From Schoenoplectus triqueter (lineage: Eukaryota; Streptophyta; Magnoliopsida; Poales; Cyperaceae): DNA of 64,000 bases. The notes below the pieces were generated by a model. That model saw nothing but the letters and a program-made list of their open reading frames with translations. It was not told the DNA's origin and ran no database searches. Shown piece by piece: positions 47,701 through 61,194 of this stretch; the first letter of the stretch is position 1; the number at the start of each line of letters is the position of its first letter. The position numbers and the translations under genes were made by a program. Where the stretch lies: the NCBI GenBank assembly GCA_964058805.1, contig CAXKVV010002144.1, positions 1,054,001 through 1,118,000 on the forward strand, in the 5' to 3' direction.

Positions 47701-50700
47701 GCAAAACACGAAAACGGGTCCCGACGCCATCGGTACCTCCGAAAACGAGTCGGGGAGCGCAAAACATTAAAACGGGACCCGACGCCCTCGGTACCGCTGA
47801 AAACGAGTCCGGGTGCGCAAAACATGAAAACGGGACCCGACGCCCTCGGTACCGCCCAAAACGAGTACGGGAGCGCAAAACATGAAAACGAGACGCGACG
47901 CCCTCGCTGCAGCCGAAAACGAGTTTGAGAGCGCAAAACATGAAAACGGGTCCCGACGCCATCGGTACCGCCGAAAATGAGTCGGGGAGCGCAAAACATG
48001 AAAACGGGACTCGACGCCCTCGGTACCGCCGAAACCGGGTCCGGGCGCGCAAAACATGATAACGGGTCTCGATGCCCTCGGTACTTCCGAAACCGAGTTC
48101 GGGCGCGCAAAACCTGTAAACATGACCCGACTCCCTCGGTACCGCCGAAACCGGGTCCGGGCGCGCAAAACATGATAACGGGTCCCGACGCCCTCGGTAC
48201 TGCCGAAACTGAGTCCGGGCGTGCAAAACGTGAAAACGGGACCCGTCGCCCTCTATACCGCCGAAAATGAGTCCGGGCGCGCAAAACATGAAAACGGGAC
48301 CCGACGCTCTCGGTACCGCCGAAATCGAGTTCGGGCGCGCAAAACATGAAAACGGGACCCGACGCCATCAGTACTGCCGAAAACGAGTCCGAGAGCGCAA
48401 AACACGAAAACGGGTCCCGACACCATCGGTACCGCCGAAAACGAGTCGCGGAGCGCAAAACATGAACACGGGACCCGACGCCCTCGGTACCGCCGAAAAC
48501 GAGTCCGGGGGCGCAAAACAAGAAAACGAGACCCGAAGCCCTCGGTACCGCCGAAACCGAGTTTGGGCGCGCAAAACATGAAAACGGGACCCGACGACCT
48601 CGGTACTTCCGAAATCGAATCCGAGAGCGCAAAACATGAAAACGGGTCCCGACGCCATCGATACCGCCGAAAACGAGTCGGGGAGCGCAAAACATGAAAA
48701 CGGGACCGACGCCCTCGGTACCGCCGAAAACGAGTCCGGGACCGCAAAACATGAAAACGGTAGGCGACGCCCTCGGGACCGCCGAAAATGAGTCGGGGAG
48801 CACAAAACATGAAAACGGGACCGACGCCCTCGGTACCGCCGAAAACGAGTCCGGGTGCGCAAAACATGAAAACGGGACCCGACGCCCTCGGTACCGCCGA
48901 AAGCGAGTCCGGGAGCGCAAAACATGAAAACGGGACCCGACGCCCTCGGTACCACCGAAACCGAGTCTGAGAGCGCAAAACATGAAAATGGGACCCGACG
49001 CCCTCGGCGCCGCCGAAAACGAGTCCGAGAGCGCAATGCATGAAAACGGGTCCCGACGCCATCGGTACCACCGAAAATGAGTCGGGGATCGCAAAACATG
49101 AAAACGGGTCCCGACGCCATCGGTACCGCCGAAAACGAGTCGGGGAGTGCAAAACATGAAAACGGGACCCGACGCCCTCGGTACCGCCGAAAACGAGTCC
49201 GGGAGCGCTAAACATGAAAACGGGACCCGACGCCCTCGGTACCGCCGAAACCGAGATCGGGCGCGCAAAACATGAAAACGGGACCCGACGCCATCCGTAC
49301 CGCCGAAAACAAGTCCGAGAGCGCAAAACACGAAAACGAGTCGCGGAGCGCAAAACATGAACACGGGACCCGACGCCCTCGGTACCGCCGAAACCGAGTT
49401 TGGGCGCGCAAAACATGAAAACGGGACCCGACGCCCTCGGTACTGCCGAAATCGAGTCCGAGAGCGCAAAACATGGAAACGGGTCCCGACGCCATCGGTA
49501 CCGCCGAAAACGAGTCGGGGAGCGCAAAACATGAAAACGGGACCGACGCCCTCGGTACCGCCGAAAACGAGTCCGGGTGCGCAAAACATGAAAACGGGAC
49601 TCGACGCCCTCGGTTCCGCCGAAAACGAGTCCGGGAGCGCAAAACATGAAAACGGTAGGCGACGCCCTCGGGACCGCCGAAAATGAGTCGGGGAGCACAA
49701 AACATTAAAACGGGACCCGAAGCCATCGGTACCGCCGAAAACGAGTCGGGGAGCGCAAAACATGAACACGGAACCCGACGCCCCCGGTACCGCCGAAAAT
49801 GAGTCCGGGGGCGCAAAACATGAAAACGGGACCCGACGCCCTCGGTACCGCCGTAACCGAGTTCGGGCGCGCAAAACATGAAAACGAGACCCGACGCCCT
49901 CGGTACCGCCGAAAATGAGTCCGGCAGCGCAAAACATGAAAACGGGACCCGACGCCCTCGGGACCGCCGAAACAGTCCGCGAGCGCAAAACATGAAAACG
50001 GGTCTCGACGCCATCGGTACCGTCGAAAATGAGTCGGGGAGCGCAAAACATGAAAACGGGACCCGACGCCCTCGGTACTGCCGAAACCGGGTCCGGGCGC
50101 GCAAAACATGAAAACGGGAAACGACTCCCTCTGTACCGCCGAAAACGAGTCCGGGTGCGCAAAACATGAAAACGGGACCCGACGCCCTCGGTACCGCCGA
50201 AAACGAGTCCGGGAGCGCAAAACATGAAAACGGTAGGCGACGCCCTCGGGACCGCCGAAAATGAGTCGGGGAGCACAAAACATGAAAACGGGTCCTGACG
50301 CCATTGGTACCGCCGAAAACGAGTCGGGGAGCGCAAAACATGAACACGGAACCTGACGCCCTCGGTACCGCCGAAAATGAGTCCGGGGGCGCAAAACATG
50401 AAAACAGGACCCGACGACCTCGGTACCGCCGTAACCGAGTTCGGGCGCGCAAAACATGAAAACGAGACCCGACGCCCTCGGTACCGCCGAAAATGAGTCC
50501 GGCAGCGCAAAACATGAAAACGGGACCCGACGCCCTCGGGACCGCCGAAACAGTCCGCGAGCGCAAAACATGAAAACGGGTCTCGACGCCATCGGTACCG
50601 TCGAAAATGAGTCGGGGAGCGCAAAACATGAAAACGGGACCCGACGCCCTCGGTACCGCCGAAAACGAGTCCGGGAGCGCAAAACATGAAACCGAGACCC

Positions 50701-53700
50701 GACGCCCTCGGCGCCGCCGAAAACGAGTCTGAGAGCGCAAAACACGAAAACGAGACCCGACGCCCTCGGGACCGCCGAAAATGAGTCGGGGAGCGCAAAA
50801 CATGAAAACGGGTCCCGACGCCATCGGTACCGCCGAAAACGAGTCGCGGAGCGCAAAACATGAACACGGGACCCGACGCCCTCGGTACCGCCGAAACAGA
50901 GTTCGGGCGCGCAAAACATGAAAACGGGACCCGACGCCATCGGTACCGCCGAAAACGAGTACGAGAGCGCAAAACATGAAATCGGGTCCCGACGCCATCG
51001 GTACCGCCGAAAACGAGTCGCGGAGCGCAAAACATGAACACGGGACCCGACGCCCTCGGTACCGCCGAAACCGAGTCCGGGTGCGCCAAACATGAAAACA
51101 GGACCAGAAGCCCTCGGTGCCGCCGAAACCGAGTTCGGGCGCGCAAAACATGAAAATGGGTCCCGACGCCATCGGTACCGCCGAAAACGAGTCGCGGTGC
51201 GCAAAATATGAAAACGGGACCCGAAGCCCTCGGTACCACCGAAACCGAATTTGGGCGCGCAAAACATGAAAACGGGTCCCGACGCCCTCGGTACCGCCGA
51301 AAACGAGTCCGGGAGCGCACAACATGAAAACGGGACTCGACGCCATCGGTACCGCCGAAAACGAGTCCGAGAGCGCAAAACAAGAAAACGGGTCCCGACG
51401 CCAACGGTACCGCCGCAAACGAGTCGGGGAGCGCAAAACATGAAAACGGGACCCGACGCCCTCGGTACCATCGAAAACGAGTCCGGGAGCGCAAAACATG
51501 AAAACGAGACCCGACGCCCTCGGTACCGCCGAAAACGAGTCCGGGAGCGCAAAACATGAAAACGGGACACGACTCCCTCGGTACGGACGAAAATGAGTCT
51601 GGGCACGCAAAACATGAAAATGAGACGCGACGCCCTCGGCGCAGCCGAAAACATGTCCGAGAGCGCAAAACATGAAAATGGGTCTCGACGCCATCGGTAC
51701 CGCCGAAAATGAGTAGGGGAGCGCAAAACATGAAAACGGGACCCGACGCCCTCGGTACCGCCGAAACCGGGTCCGGGAGCGCAAAACATGATAACGGGTC
51801 CCGACGCCCTCGGTACTGCCGAAACCGAGTCCGGGCGCGCAAAACGTGAAAACGGTACCCGACGCCCTCGGTACCGCCGAAAACGAGTTCGAGCGCCCAA
51901 ATTTAGAAAACGGGACCCGACGCCCTCGATACCGCCGAAAACGAATCCGGGCGCGCAAAACATGAAATTGGGACCCGTCGCCCTCTGTACCACCGAAAAC
52001 GAGTCCGGGCGCGCGAAACTTGAAAACGGGTCTCGACGCCATCGGTACCGCCGAAAATGAGTCGGAGAGCGCAAAACATGAAAATGGGACACGTCGCCCT
52101 CGGTACCGCCGAAACCGAGTCCGGGAGCGCAAAACATGACAACGGGACTCGACGCCCTCGGGACCGCCGAAACCAAGTCCGCGAGCGCAAAACTTGAAAA
52201 CAGGTCTCGACGCCATCGGTACCGTCGAAAATGAGTCGGGTAGTGCAAAACATGAAAACGGGACCCGACGCCCTCGGTACCGCCGAAACCGAGTCCGCGA
52301 GCGCAAACCAAGAAAACGGGTCCCGACGCCATCGGTACTGCCGAAATAGAGTCCGCGAGCGCAAACCAAGAAAACGGGTGCTGACGCCATCGGTACCGCC
52401 GAAAACGAGTCGGGGAGCGCAAAACATGTAAACGGGTCACGACGCCATCGGTACCGCCGAAAACGAGTCGGGGAGCGCAAAACATGAACACGGGACCCGA
52501 CGCCCTCGGTACCGCCGAAAGCGAGTCCGGGTGTGCAAAACATGAAAACGGGATCCGACGCCCTCGGTACCGCCGAAACCGAGTTCGGGTGCGCAAAACA
52601 TGAAAACGGGACCCGACGCCCTCGGTACTGCCGAAATCGAGACCGAGAGCGCAAAACATGAAAACGGGTCCCGACGCCCTCTGTACCGCCGAAAACGAGT
52701 CGGGGAGCGCAAAACATGAAAACGGGACCGACGCCCTCGGTACCGCCGAAAATGAGTCGGGGAGCGCAAAACATGAAAACGGGACCCGACGCCCTCGGTA
52801 CCGCCGAAAACGAGTCCGGGAGCGCAAAACATGAAAACGGGACCCGACGCCCTCGGTACCGCCGAAACCGAGTTCGGGCCCGCAAAACATGAAAACGGGA
52901 CCCAACGCAGTCGGCACTGTCGAAACCGAGTCTGATAGCGCAAAACATGAAAACGGGACCCGACGCCCTCGGCGCCGCCGAAAACGAGTCTGAGAGCGCA
53001 AAACACGAAAACGAGACCCGACGCCCTCGGTACCGCCGAATATGAGTCGGGGAGCGCAAAACACGAAAACGGGTCCCGACGCCGTCGGTACTGTCGAAAC
53101 TGAGTCTGATAGCGCAAGACATGAAAATGGGACCCGACGCCCTCGGCGCCGCCGAAAACGAGTCCGAGAGCGCAAAAATGAAAACGGGTCTCGACGCCAT
53201 CGGTACCACCGAAAATGAGTCGGGGAGCGCAAAACAGGAAGACGGGTCCCGACGCCATCGGTACAGCCTAAAATGAGTCGGGGAGCGCAAAACAGGAAAA
53301 CGGGTCCCGACGCCATCGGTACAGCCTAAAATGAGTCGGGGAGCGCAAAACAGGAAAACGGGTCCCGACGCCATCGGTACAGCCTAAAATAAGTCGGGGA
53401 GCGCAAAACACGAAAACGGGTCCCGACGCCATCGGTACCGCCGAAAACGAGTCGGGGAGCGCAAAACATGAAAACAGGACCCGACGCCCTCGGTACCGCC
53501 GAAACCGAGTTCGGGCGCGCAAAACATGAAAACGGGACCCGACGCCATCGGTACCGCCGAAAACGAGTCCGGGCGCGCGAAACTTGAAAACGGGTCCCGA
53601 CGCCATCGGTACCGCCGAAAATGAGTCGGGGAGCGCAAAACATGAAAACGGGACCCATCGCCCTCGGTACCGCCGAAAACGAGTCCGGGAGCGCTAAACA

Positions 53701-56700
53701 TGAAAACGGGAGTTGACGCCCTCGGTACCGCCGAAACAGAGTTCGGGCGCGCAAAACATGAAAACGGGACCCGACACCATCGGTACCGCCGAAAACGAGT
53801 CCGAAAGCGCAAAACATGAAAACAGGTCCCGACGCCATCGGTACCGCCGAAAACGAGTCGTGGAGCGCAAAGCATGAACACGGGACCCGACGCCATCGGT
53901 ACCACCGAAACCGAGTCCGGGAGCGCTAAACATGAAAACGGGACCCGACGCCCTCGGTACCGCCGAAACCGAGTTCGGGCACGCAAAACATGAAAACGGG
54001 ACCCGACACCATCGGTACCGCCGAAAAAGAGTCCGAAAGCGCAAAACACGAAAACGGGTTCCGACGCCATCGGTACCGCCGAAAACGAGTCGCAGAGCTC
54101 AAAACATGAACATGGGACCCGACGCCCTCGGTACCGCCGAAACCGAGTCCGAGAGCGCAAAACATGAAAACGGGGCCCGACGCCAACGGTACTGCCGCAA
54201 ACGAGTCGGGGAGCGCAAAACATGAACACGGAACACGACGCCCTCGGTACCGCCGAAAACGAGTCCGGGGGAGCAAAACATGAAAACGGGACCCGACGCC
54301 CTCGGTACCGCCGAAACCGAGTCCGAGAGCGCAAAACATGAAAACGGGGCCCGACGCCAACGGTACTGCCGCAAACAAGTCGATGCGCGCAAAACATGAA
54401 AACGAGACCCGACGCCCTCGGTACCGCCGAAAATGAGTCCGGCAGCGCAAAACATGAAAACGGGACCCGACGCCCTCGGGACCGCCGAAACAGTCCGCGA
54501 GCGCAAAACATGAAAACGGGTCTCGACGCCATCGGTACCGTCGAAAATGAGTCGGGGAGCGCAAAACATGAAAACGGGACCCGACGCCCTCGGGACCGCC
54601 GAAAATGAGTCGGGGAGCGCAAAACATGAAAACGGGTCCCGACGCCATCGGTACCGCCGAAAACGAGTCGCGGAGCGCAAAACATGAACACGGGACCCGA
54701 CGCCCTCGGTACCGCCGAAACAGAGTTCGGGCGCGCAAAACATGAAAACGGGACCCGACGCCATCGGTACCGCCGAAAACGAGTACGAGAGCGCAAAACA
54801 TGAAATCGGGTCCCGACGCCATCGGTACCGCCGAAAACGAGTCGCGGAGCGCAAAACATGAACACGGGACCCGACGCCCTCGGTACCGCCGAAACCGATT
54901 CCGGGTGCGCCAAACATGAAAACTGGACCAGAAGCCCTCGGTGCCGCCGAAACCGAGTTCGGGCGCGCAAAAACATGAAAACGGGTCCCGACGCCATCGG
55001 TACCGCCGAAAACGAGTCGCGGTGCGCAAAACATGAAAACGGGACCCGAAGCCCTCGGTACCACCGAAACCGAATTTGGGCGCGCAAAACATGAAAACGG
55101 GTCCCGACGCCATCGGTATCGCCGAAAACGAGTCGCGGAGCGCAAAACATGAAAACCGGACCCGACGCCCTCGGTACCGCCAAAACCGAGTTCGGGCGCG
55201 CAAAACAAGAAAACGGGACCCGACGCCATCGGTACCGCCGAAAACGAGTCCGAGAGCGCAAAACATGAAAACGGGTCACGACGCCATCGGTACCGCCGAA
55301 AACGAGTCGCGGAGCGCAAAACATGAACACGGGACCCGACGCCCTCGGTACCGCCGAAAACGAGTCCGGGGGCGCAAAACATGAAAACGGGACCCGAAGC
55401 CCTCGGTACCGCCGAAATCGAGTTTGGGCGCGCAAAACATGAAAACGGGACCCGACGCCTTCGGTACCGCCGAAATCGAGTCCGAGAGCGCAAAACATGA
55501 AAACGGGACCCGACGCCCTCGGTACGGCCGAAATCGAGTCTGGGAGCGCAAAACATGAAAACGGGTCCCGACGCCATCGGTACCGCCGAAAACGAGTCGG
55601 GGAGCGCAAAACATGAAAACGGGACCCGACGCCCTCGGTACCGCCGAAAACGAGTCCGGGAGCGCAAAACATGAAAACGGGACTCGACGCCCTCGGGACC
55701 GCCGAAACCGAGTCCGCGAGCGCAAAACATGAAAACGGGTCTTGATGCCATCGGTACCGTCGAAAATGAGTCGGGGAGCGCAAAACATAAAACCGGGACC
55801 TGACGCCCTCGGTACCGCCGAAACCGGGTCCGGGCGCGCAAAACATGAAAACGGGACACGACTCCCTCGGTACCGCCGAAAATGAGTCCGGACGCGCAAA
55901 ACATGAAAACGAGACGCGACGCCCTCGGCGCAGCCGAAAACGAGTCCGAGAGCGCAAAACATGAAAACGGGTCTCGACGCCCTCGGTACCGCCGAAAATG
56001 AGTCGGGGAGCGCAAACCATGAAAACGGGACCCGACGCCCTCGGTACCGCCGAAACCGAGTTCGGGCGCGCAAAACATGAAAACGGGACCCGACGCCATC
56101 GGTACCGCCAAAAACGAGTCCGAGAGCGCATAAAATGAAAACGGGTCCCGACGCCATTGGTACCACTGAAAACGAGTCGCGGAGCGCAAAACATGAACAC
56201 GGGACCGACGCCCTCGGTACCGCCGAAAACGAGTCCGGGGGCGCAAAACATGAAAACGGGACCCGAAGCCCTCGGTACCGCCGAAACCGAGCTCGGGCGC
56301 GCAAAACATGAAAACGGAACCCGACGCCCTCGGTACTGCTGACATCGAGTCCGAGAGCGCAAAACATGAAAACGGGTCCCGACGCCATCGGTACCGCCGA
56401 AAACGAGTCTGGGAGCGCAAAACATGAACACGGGACCCGACGCCCTCGGTACCGCCGAAAACGAGTCCGGGGGCGCAAAACATGAAAACGGGACCCGACG
56501 CCCTCGGTACCGCCGAAACCGAGTTCGGGCGCGCAAAACATGAAAACGGGACCCGACGCCCTCGGTCCCGCCGAAACCGGGTCTGGGAGCGCAAAACATG
56601 AAAACGGGTCCTGACGCCATCGGTACCGCCGAAAACGAGTCGGGGAGCGCAAAACATGAAAACGGGACCCGACGCCTCGGTACCGCCGAAACCGGGTCCG

Positions 56701-56930
56701 GGCGCGCAAAACATGAAAATGGGACTCGACTCCCTCGGTACCGTCGAAAATGAGTCCGGGCGCGCAAAACATGAAAACGAGACGCGACGCCCTCGGCACA
56801 GCCGAAAACGAGTCCGACAGCGCAAAACATGAAAACGGGTCTCGACGCCATCGGTACCGCCGAAAATGAGTCGGGGAGCGCAAAACATGAAAACGGGACC
56901 CGACGCCCTCGGTACCGCCGAAACCGGGTC
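41763..56930 (-). repeat. 58-bp satellite array, about 260 monomers
   Basis: This is a head-to-tail tandem repeat. Most monomers are 58 bp, with occasional 56-57-bp variants and at least one fused partial unit near 49330. Landmarks in each unit on the plus strand: GGTACCGCCGAAAA, GAGTC, GCGCAAAACATGAAAAC and a GACGCC block. Most units have a GGTACC (KpnI) site and many CpG. Monomers fall into subtypes, for example GAAAACGAGTCGGGG, GAAACCGAGTTCGGG and GAAACCGGGTCCGGG. These recur in larger ordered blocks. The minus strand lacks stop codons over long distances in all three frames, producing very long spurious open frames. No gene is embedded in it. Confidence 0.97.
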
Positions 56931-58539
56931 AGAATAAAGGGTTTACGCTTTTACCTAGCATTTATATGTCAAACAAAGTGGTTTGCTTAAAGAAGTGACT
57001 TTGTTCATGGAGAGCGAACCTACCCGATGAAAGCCTATCTCGCAGGGATGCGTGATGGATGTTTGAGGGTAGGATCCCCACCGAATAGATTGAGCGGAGA
57101 TGAGCGACGGTGAGTTTTCACTTTAGCACGCAAAGGTGCACAAATGAGGGGATAGCGTGTGAGCTTCCAAAATTAAATGACAAGTATATATGAAGTCCCC
57201 ACAAAATGGTGTTGTTAATTGAATCCATAATCCAATTGACACTAGCAAGTTTATCCGTCAGTAATAAAAGGATAAACGGGTTTGCTCTGTACCTAGCCTA
57301 GGGGTCAATACAGGTAGGTTCGGTATCCGTAAAATACCATCTCCACCAAACAAATTGAGAGGAGACGAGCGACGGTGAGTTTCCACTTTAGCACGCAAAG
57401 GTACACAAATGAAGGGAGAGTGTGTGAGCTTCCACTTAAAAATGATACATACATGAAGTATCCACAAAATGGTGTTATCAATTGAATCCATAATACAATT
57501 GACACTGGCAAGTTTATCCGTCAGTAATAAAAGGATAAACAGGTTCACTCAATATAGGTAGGATTGGTATCCTTAAATATCATGGTCCCGCCGTGAAGTT
57601 GTGTCAAAAGATGCTGATCAGAAGAAATAATGTTCGAACAACATATACGAACAAGCAAGCAACAAGCATACAAGCCTACCAGAAGCAAAGAAAGGTGAAA
57701 ACAGAAGTTCATTAAAGATCAGGCAAGGGCAGAATCTCCTAATGAAAATCTGAGGTACGAAGCCCCCTAGAAAGGATATCGGGTAAACAAGCCACCAGAA
57801 GAAAAACACACGGAAGTATAAACTGAAAGGAAAAGAAGTTAGAGTTGAAATCACTTGAGGTGAAGGTGCTTTGTCGAAGATCCCGACAGACAGAGGCCTC
57901 AAGTTGTAACATCTTCAGCCGAAGGATGCATCGAAGGCGGACTCTGAGATTCCCTGCGGATGAAGAAGTAAAGCAAGAGTTTCTTTAGATGAAGGCATCT
58001 GAGCAAAGACTTTTAAAAAAAAAGAAATTAAATCCAAAACCTCTACAAAGAAAAAATCAGGGTTGAAACTTCTTGGAGCGAATGTACTCCATTGAAGATC
58101 CCACCAGATGAAGAATTCAAGCCGAAACCTCTTCAAACGAGACTCTAATCGAAGATTGATTCAGTAAGGAGGTGGAGACCTAAGTCCAAAAGCCGGCAGA
58201 ACGCTTCAAGCTAATGACTTGGAAGGTCGGATAAGACTTACAAAGCTCAGCCCGTCTTCCGATAATTACAGGCCCTGACGTGAGTTGGAATAATGCTTCA
58301 GACTCAAAACGTCCTGAGCCCTGTATCTTTTGTCAAAGATATCCTTATTGGAGTAAAGTAAATCAGAGATTCTTGGCATGAAGAAGTGAAGCTGAAATCT
58401 CTTCAGATGAAGAGATCTAAATGGGAACACCATTCACAAGAAGATTCAATTTGAAAACCTCTACAAAGTAAGAATAAGTGTTAAGTTTGAATGCACCAAA
58501 GCAGGCCCTTCAATTCTCAAAGTGTTCACGACCCGCTTT
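56931..58539 (+). other. Element C 3' untranslated internal region
   Basis: This is non-coding, with strong similarity to the reverse complement of 10577-11560 in element B, including segments around gacgtgagttgg and tatcttttgtcaaagata. GAAG- and GATGAAG-rich purine stretches are frequent on the sense strand, for example around 57910-58150. Confidence 0.8.
57090..57600 (+). repeat. Tandem duplication of about 265 bp in the element C 3' region
   Basis: The block from gagcgacggtgagtt through gtttatccgtcagtaataaaag occurs twice, with gagcgacgg near 57102 and 57367. Element B has a single copy of it near 11370-11560. Confidence 0.85.
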
Positions 58540-58553
58540 GGTGGGTGGCTCTT
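58540..58553 (+). other. Presumed polypurine tract / internal 3' border of element C
   Basis: GGTGGGTGGCTCTT lies immediately before the LTR start TGTTTACCCCTG. It is identical to the corresponding block in element B. Confidence 0.65.
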
Positions 58554-59991
58554 TGTTTACCCCTGAAAATTCAGGGAATTAAAAAGCAACTTGGGACAAA
58601 AGATTCAAAAATTCAAGGAGTAATTTTAAAAGTCCGAAGAGGCTTAATTCAAGTCCAGAAGCACCAAGAAAAAAGAAGAATTCAGTGAAATGCTCAAAAA
58701 TCAAAATTCTTAAAAAAAGAATTAAATGCCGAAGCTCTACAAATTCAAATCGAAAACCTCTTCGAAACCCAAAATATCAAAACTCAAGTTTAATGGTAAA
58801 ATCAAATTCTCCATAAAATTCTGAGAATTTTCATATATTACTTGATATTTTTGGAGTTACAGAAGTCAAAGAAATTCCAAATTATCGATTAATATAATGA
58901 AAAATTAATTAATCAAGCGTTAAAAATTAATTGATGCTTGACCAAGGGGCAAAATGGTAAATAAAAATTACCATAAATTTTTTATATTTCAAGGAATTTT
59001 TGAGCAAATTTGGGTGCAATTTGGACAAATGAAACTTTGAGAAACAATTTAAAAGCAAAGGAGAAATAAGAAAATCAGCAAATGGAGGGCTCCAATTAAA
59101 AATCAAAATGGAGAGGGGCTAAATTCAAAAATTCCCATTCTGCTACAGTGCGTGCTACAGTACCGAGCCTCTCCACTGCCCAAAATTCAAAAATGGTGAT
59201 GGTGCTTCCGTGCGACAAAAACCCACATATTATATACCGTTGGAAAGAGCACGGAGAGGAGAACACAATGAGATAAAGAACTTGCAAAATGGTTGAGCGG
59301 TTTGGGAGAAAACTGAAGAGGAAGTTTCTGATCCAAAAATGAAATTGAGCAATCCGAGCCATAATTGATCAAATTGACACTTCAAACACATTCTCCATGG
59401 TCACAAGAGATTGTTTGAGGGCTTGGTTGAATTTCATAAGTTTTAAATTGGTGAGACCACGAACTCGCAAATCGGGTCAAAAACCGAGTTGGTCAAACTC
59501 TATACCAGAGCATTCTATTGATTGAATAAACATTATAGATCAATTCCTGGGATCAATTAGATGCTAATCAAGCTTTGAAACACAAGAAATGGTAAAGAAA
59601 TGAAGGAGAACGGCTATGAGGCTTGAAATCGGGTTTGAAGGCAAAAACGGGACTCGGTGCATAATTGTGATCCGGCAAGGTCCAAAATGCAGGAAGGGAG
59701 TGGCAAGAACGTGTTTGAACCTCTACAACCTTCTAGAAGTCCCTAGAATCACTTGGTGGCCAAGTGGTGGTTAAGGATGACAAATTTGTAAATTTTCAGC
59801 AAACATAACAAACTCCACTTGTGCCCCACTTGTCCTCTCAGCTGTTAGAGCACATTTAAAACACTTAGAACTGGTCTAATACACCACAAAACGTTCAGAA
59901 GAGTATGAGAAGATGAATGAAGGGAGTTGGTGCATAAATTGGTCAAAGAAAAGACAAACCGATCTCATACACCCATCTACCACCCCCTAGG

Positions 59992-60000
59992 CCTATATAA
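59992..60000 (+). promoter_or_regulatory. Predicted TATA box of element C
   Basis: GGCCTATATAAACCCCTC lies about 1.44 kb into the LTR, followed by a CT/CA-rich stretch typical of a plant start region. It matches the minus-strand box of element A at 39106-39114. Confidence 0.68.
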
Positions 60001-61194
60001 ACCCCTCTCCTCCTTCAAACACAAGAGACACAACCCATCCCAAGCTGAATGCTAATCCAAAACGCTGCCAAAACCAATTGAAGCTCAAATTAGATACAAA
60101 ATAAGATCCAATTTTTGAGTTGAAATCAAAATCAAGCCCAAAGATACAAGATTCAATCAAATCCTCTTCTACTCAAGCTACAAATTAGATCTAGGTAGTC
60201 ATATATCATGTAAATATAGATATCAAGAGTGTATTAGAGCTTGTAATTTTGATTCGTGCAATAAAGATGAAATTTTTCATGTGGAAATTGATTTTTCTTC
60301 TTTTTCTTGACGTTCTTATGTTGCAATTCGATTTTTTTATTTTTTTCTTTTTTTTAGCTCAAATCTGCATAAAAACATCATTGAATGTTAGATTGAAGCT
60401 AAATAATGCATTTAAACCGTTTAAGATCAATGAATCCCTTATAAATGCAAAATCAGCCCTAAAATCGCTGAAAATGCAATAAAAAGAAAAACGGGATGAG
60501 ATCTACTCCAAATCTTCTAAAAATTTCAGATCTAGTAGAAATAAGTCATATGAATCTACAGAAACTAATTTTGTATTTTTTTGATTTTTCTATAAAAAGT
60601 TATAGCCTTTTTAATTCTGAAAAACAGCAAGTTCTGATAACATCAATTCATCTTTTATTTTTTTTTTCATTTTTTTTGTTTTTTTCATTTTTTTTTCTTT
60701 TCTTTTGGCTCAAATCTGCATACAAATATCATTGAATATTAGATTGAAGCTAAATGATGCATTTAAACCGTTTAAGATCAATGAATCCCTTATAAATGCA
60801 AAATCAGTCCTAAAATGGTTGAAAATACAATAAAATGAAAAATGGGATGAGATATACTCCAAATCTTATAAAACTTTCAGATCTCGTAGAAATAAATCAT
60901 ATGAATCTATAGAAACTGATTTTATATTTTTCTGATTTTTCTGTAAAAAGTTATAGTATTTTTAAATCTAAAAACAGCAAATACTGGTACAGAATTTTCC
61001 TCTTTTGCCCCTGATCTGATTCAAAAATAAAAAATCATATCTCTTCTATTCCAATTTAATTGAAATTTTGCAAGCATCTAGATCTAGTTATAGTGCATCT
61101 CTCTGTAATTTTTCATAATTTTTGGAGCTTCATATCATTTTATAGGAATTTAAATTTAAGCATAATAAAAACCAACAAACTCCTCTTAGCTTTG

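Noticed and set aside
41888..55384. Plus-strand open frames of 60 to 110 codons in the array (peptides like ENESGSAKHENGTRRP)
   Set aside because: They arise from the ATG in the AAAACATGAAAAC part of monomers and recur at random positions. No sign of a gene.
41745..56888. Many minus-strand open frames of 300 to 1,815 codons in the repeat array, with Arg/Phe-rich repeated peptides
   Set aside because: They overlap in all three frames, repeat with the 58-bp satellite period and show no domain. They result from a monomer lacking stops on that strand.
41763..56930. CRISPR-like array
   Set aside because: The units are contiguous 58-bp repeats with no unique spacers, in a plant retrotransposon context.
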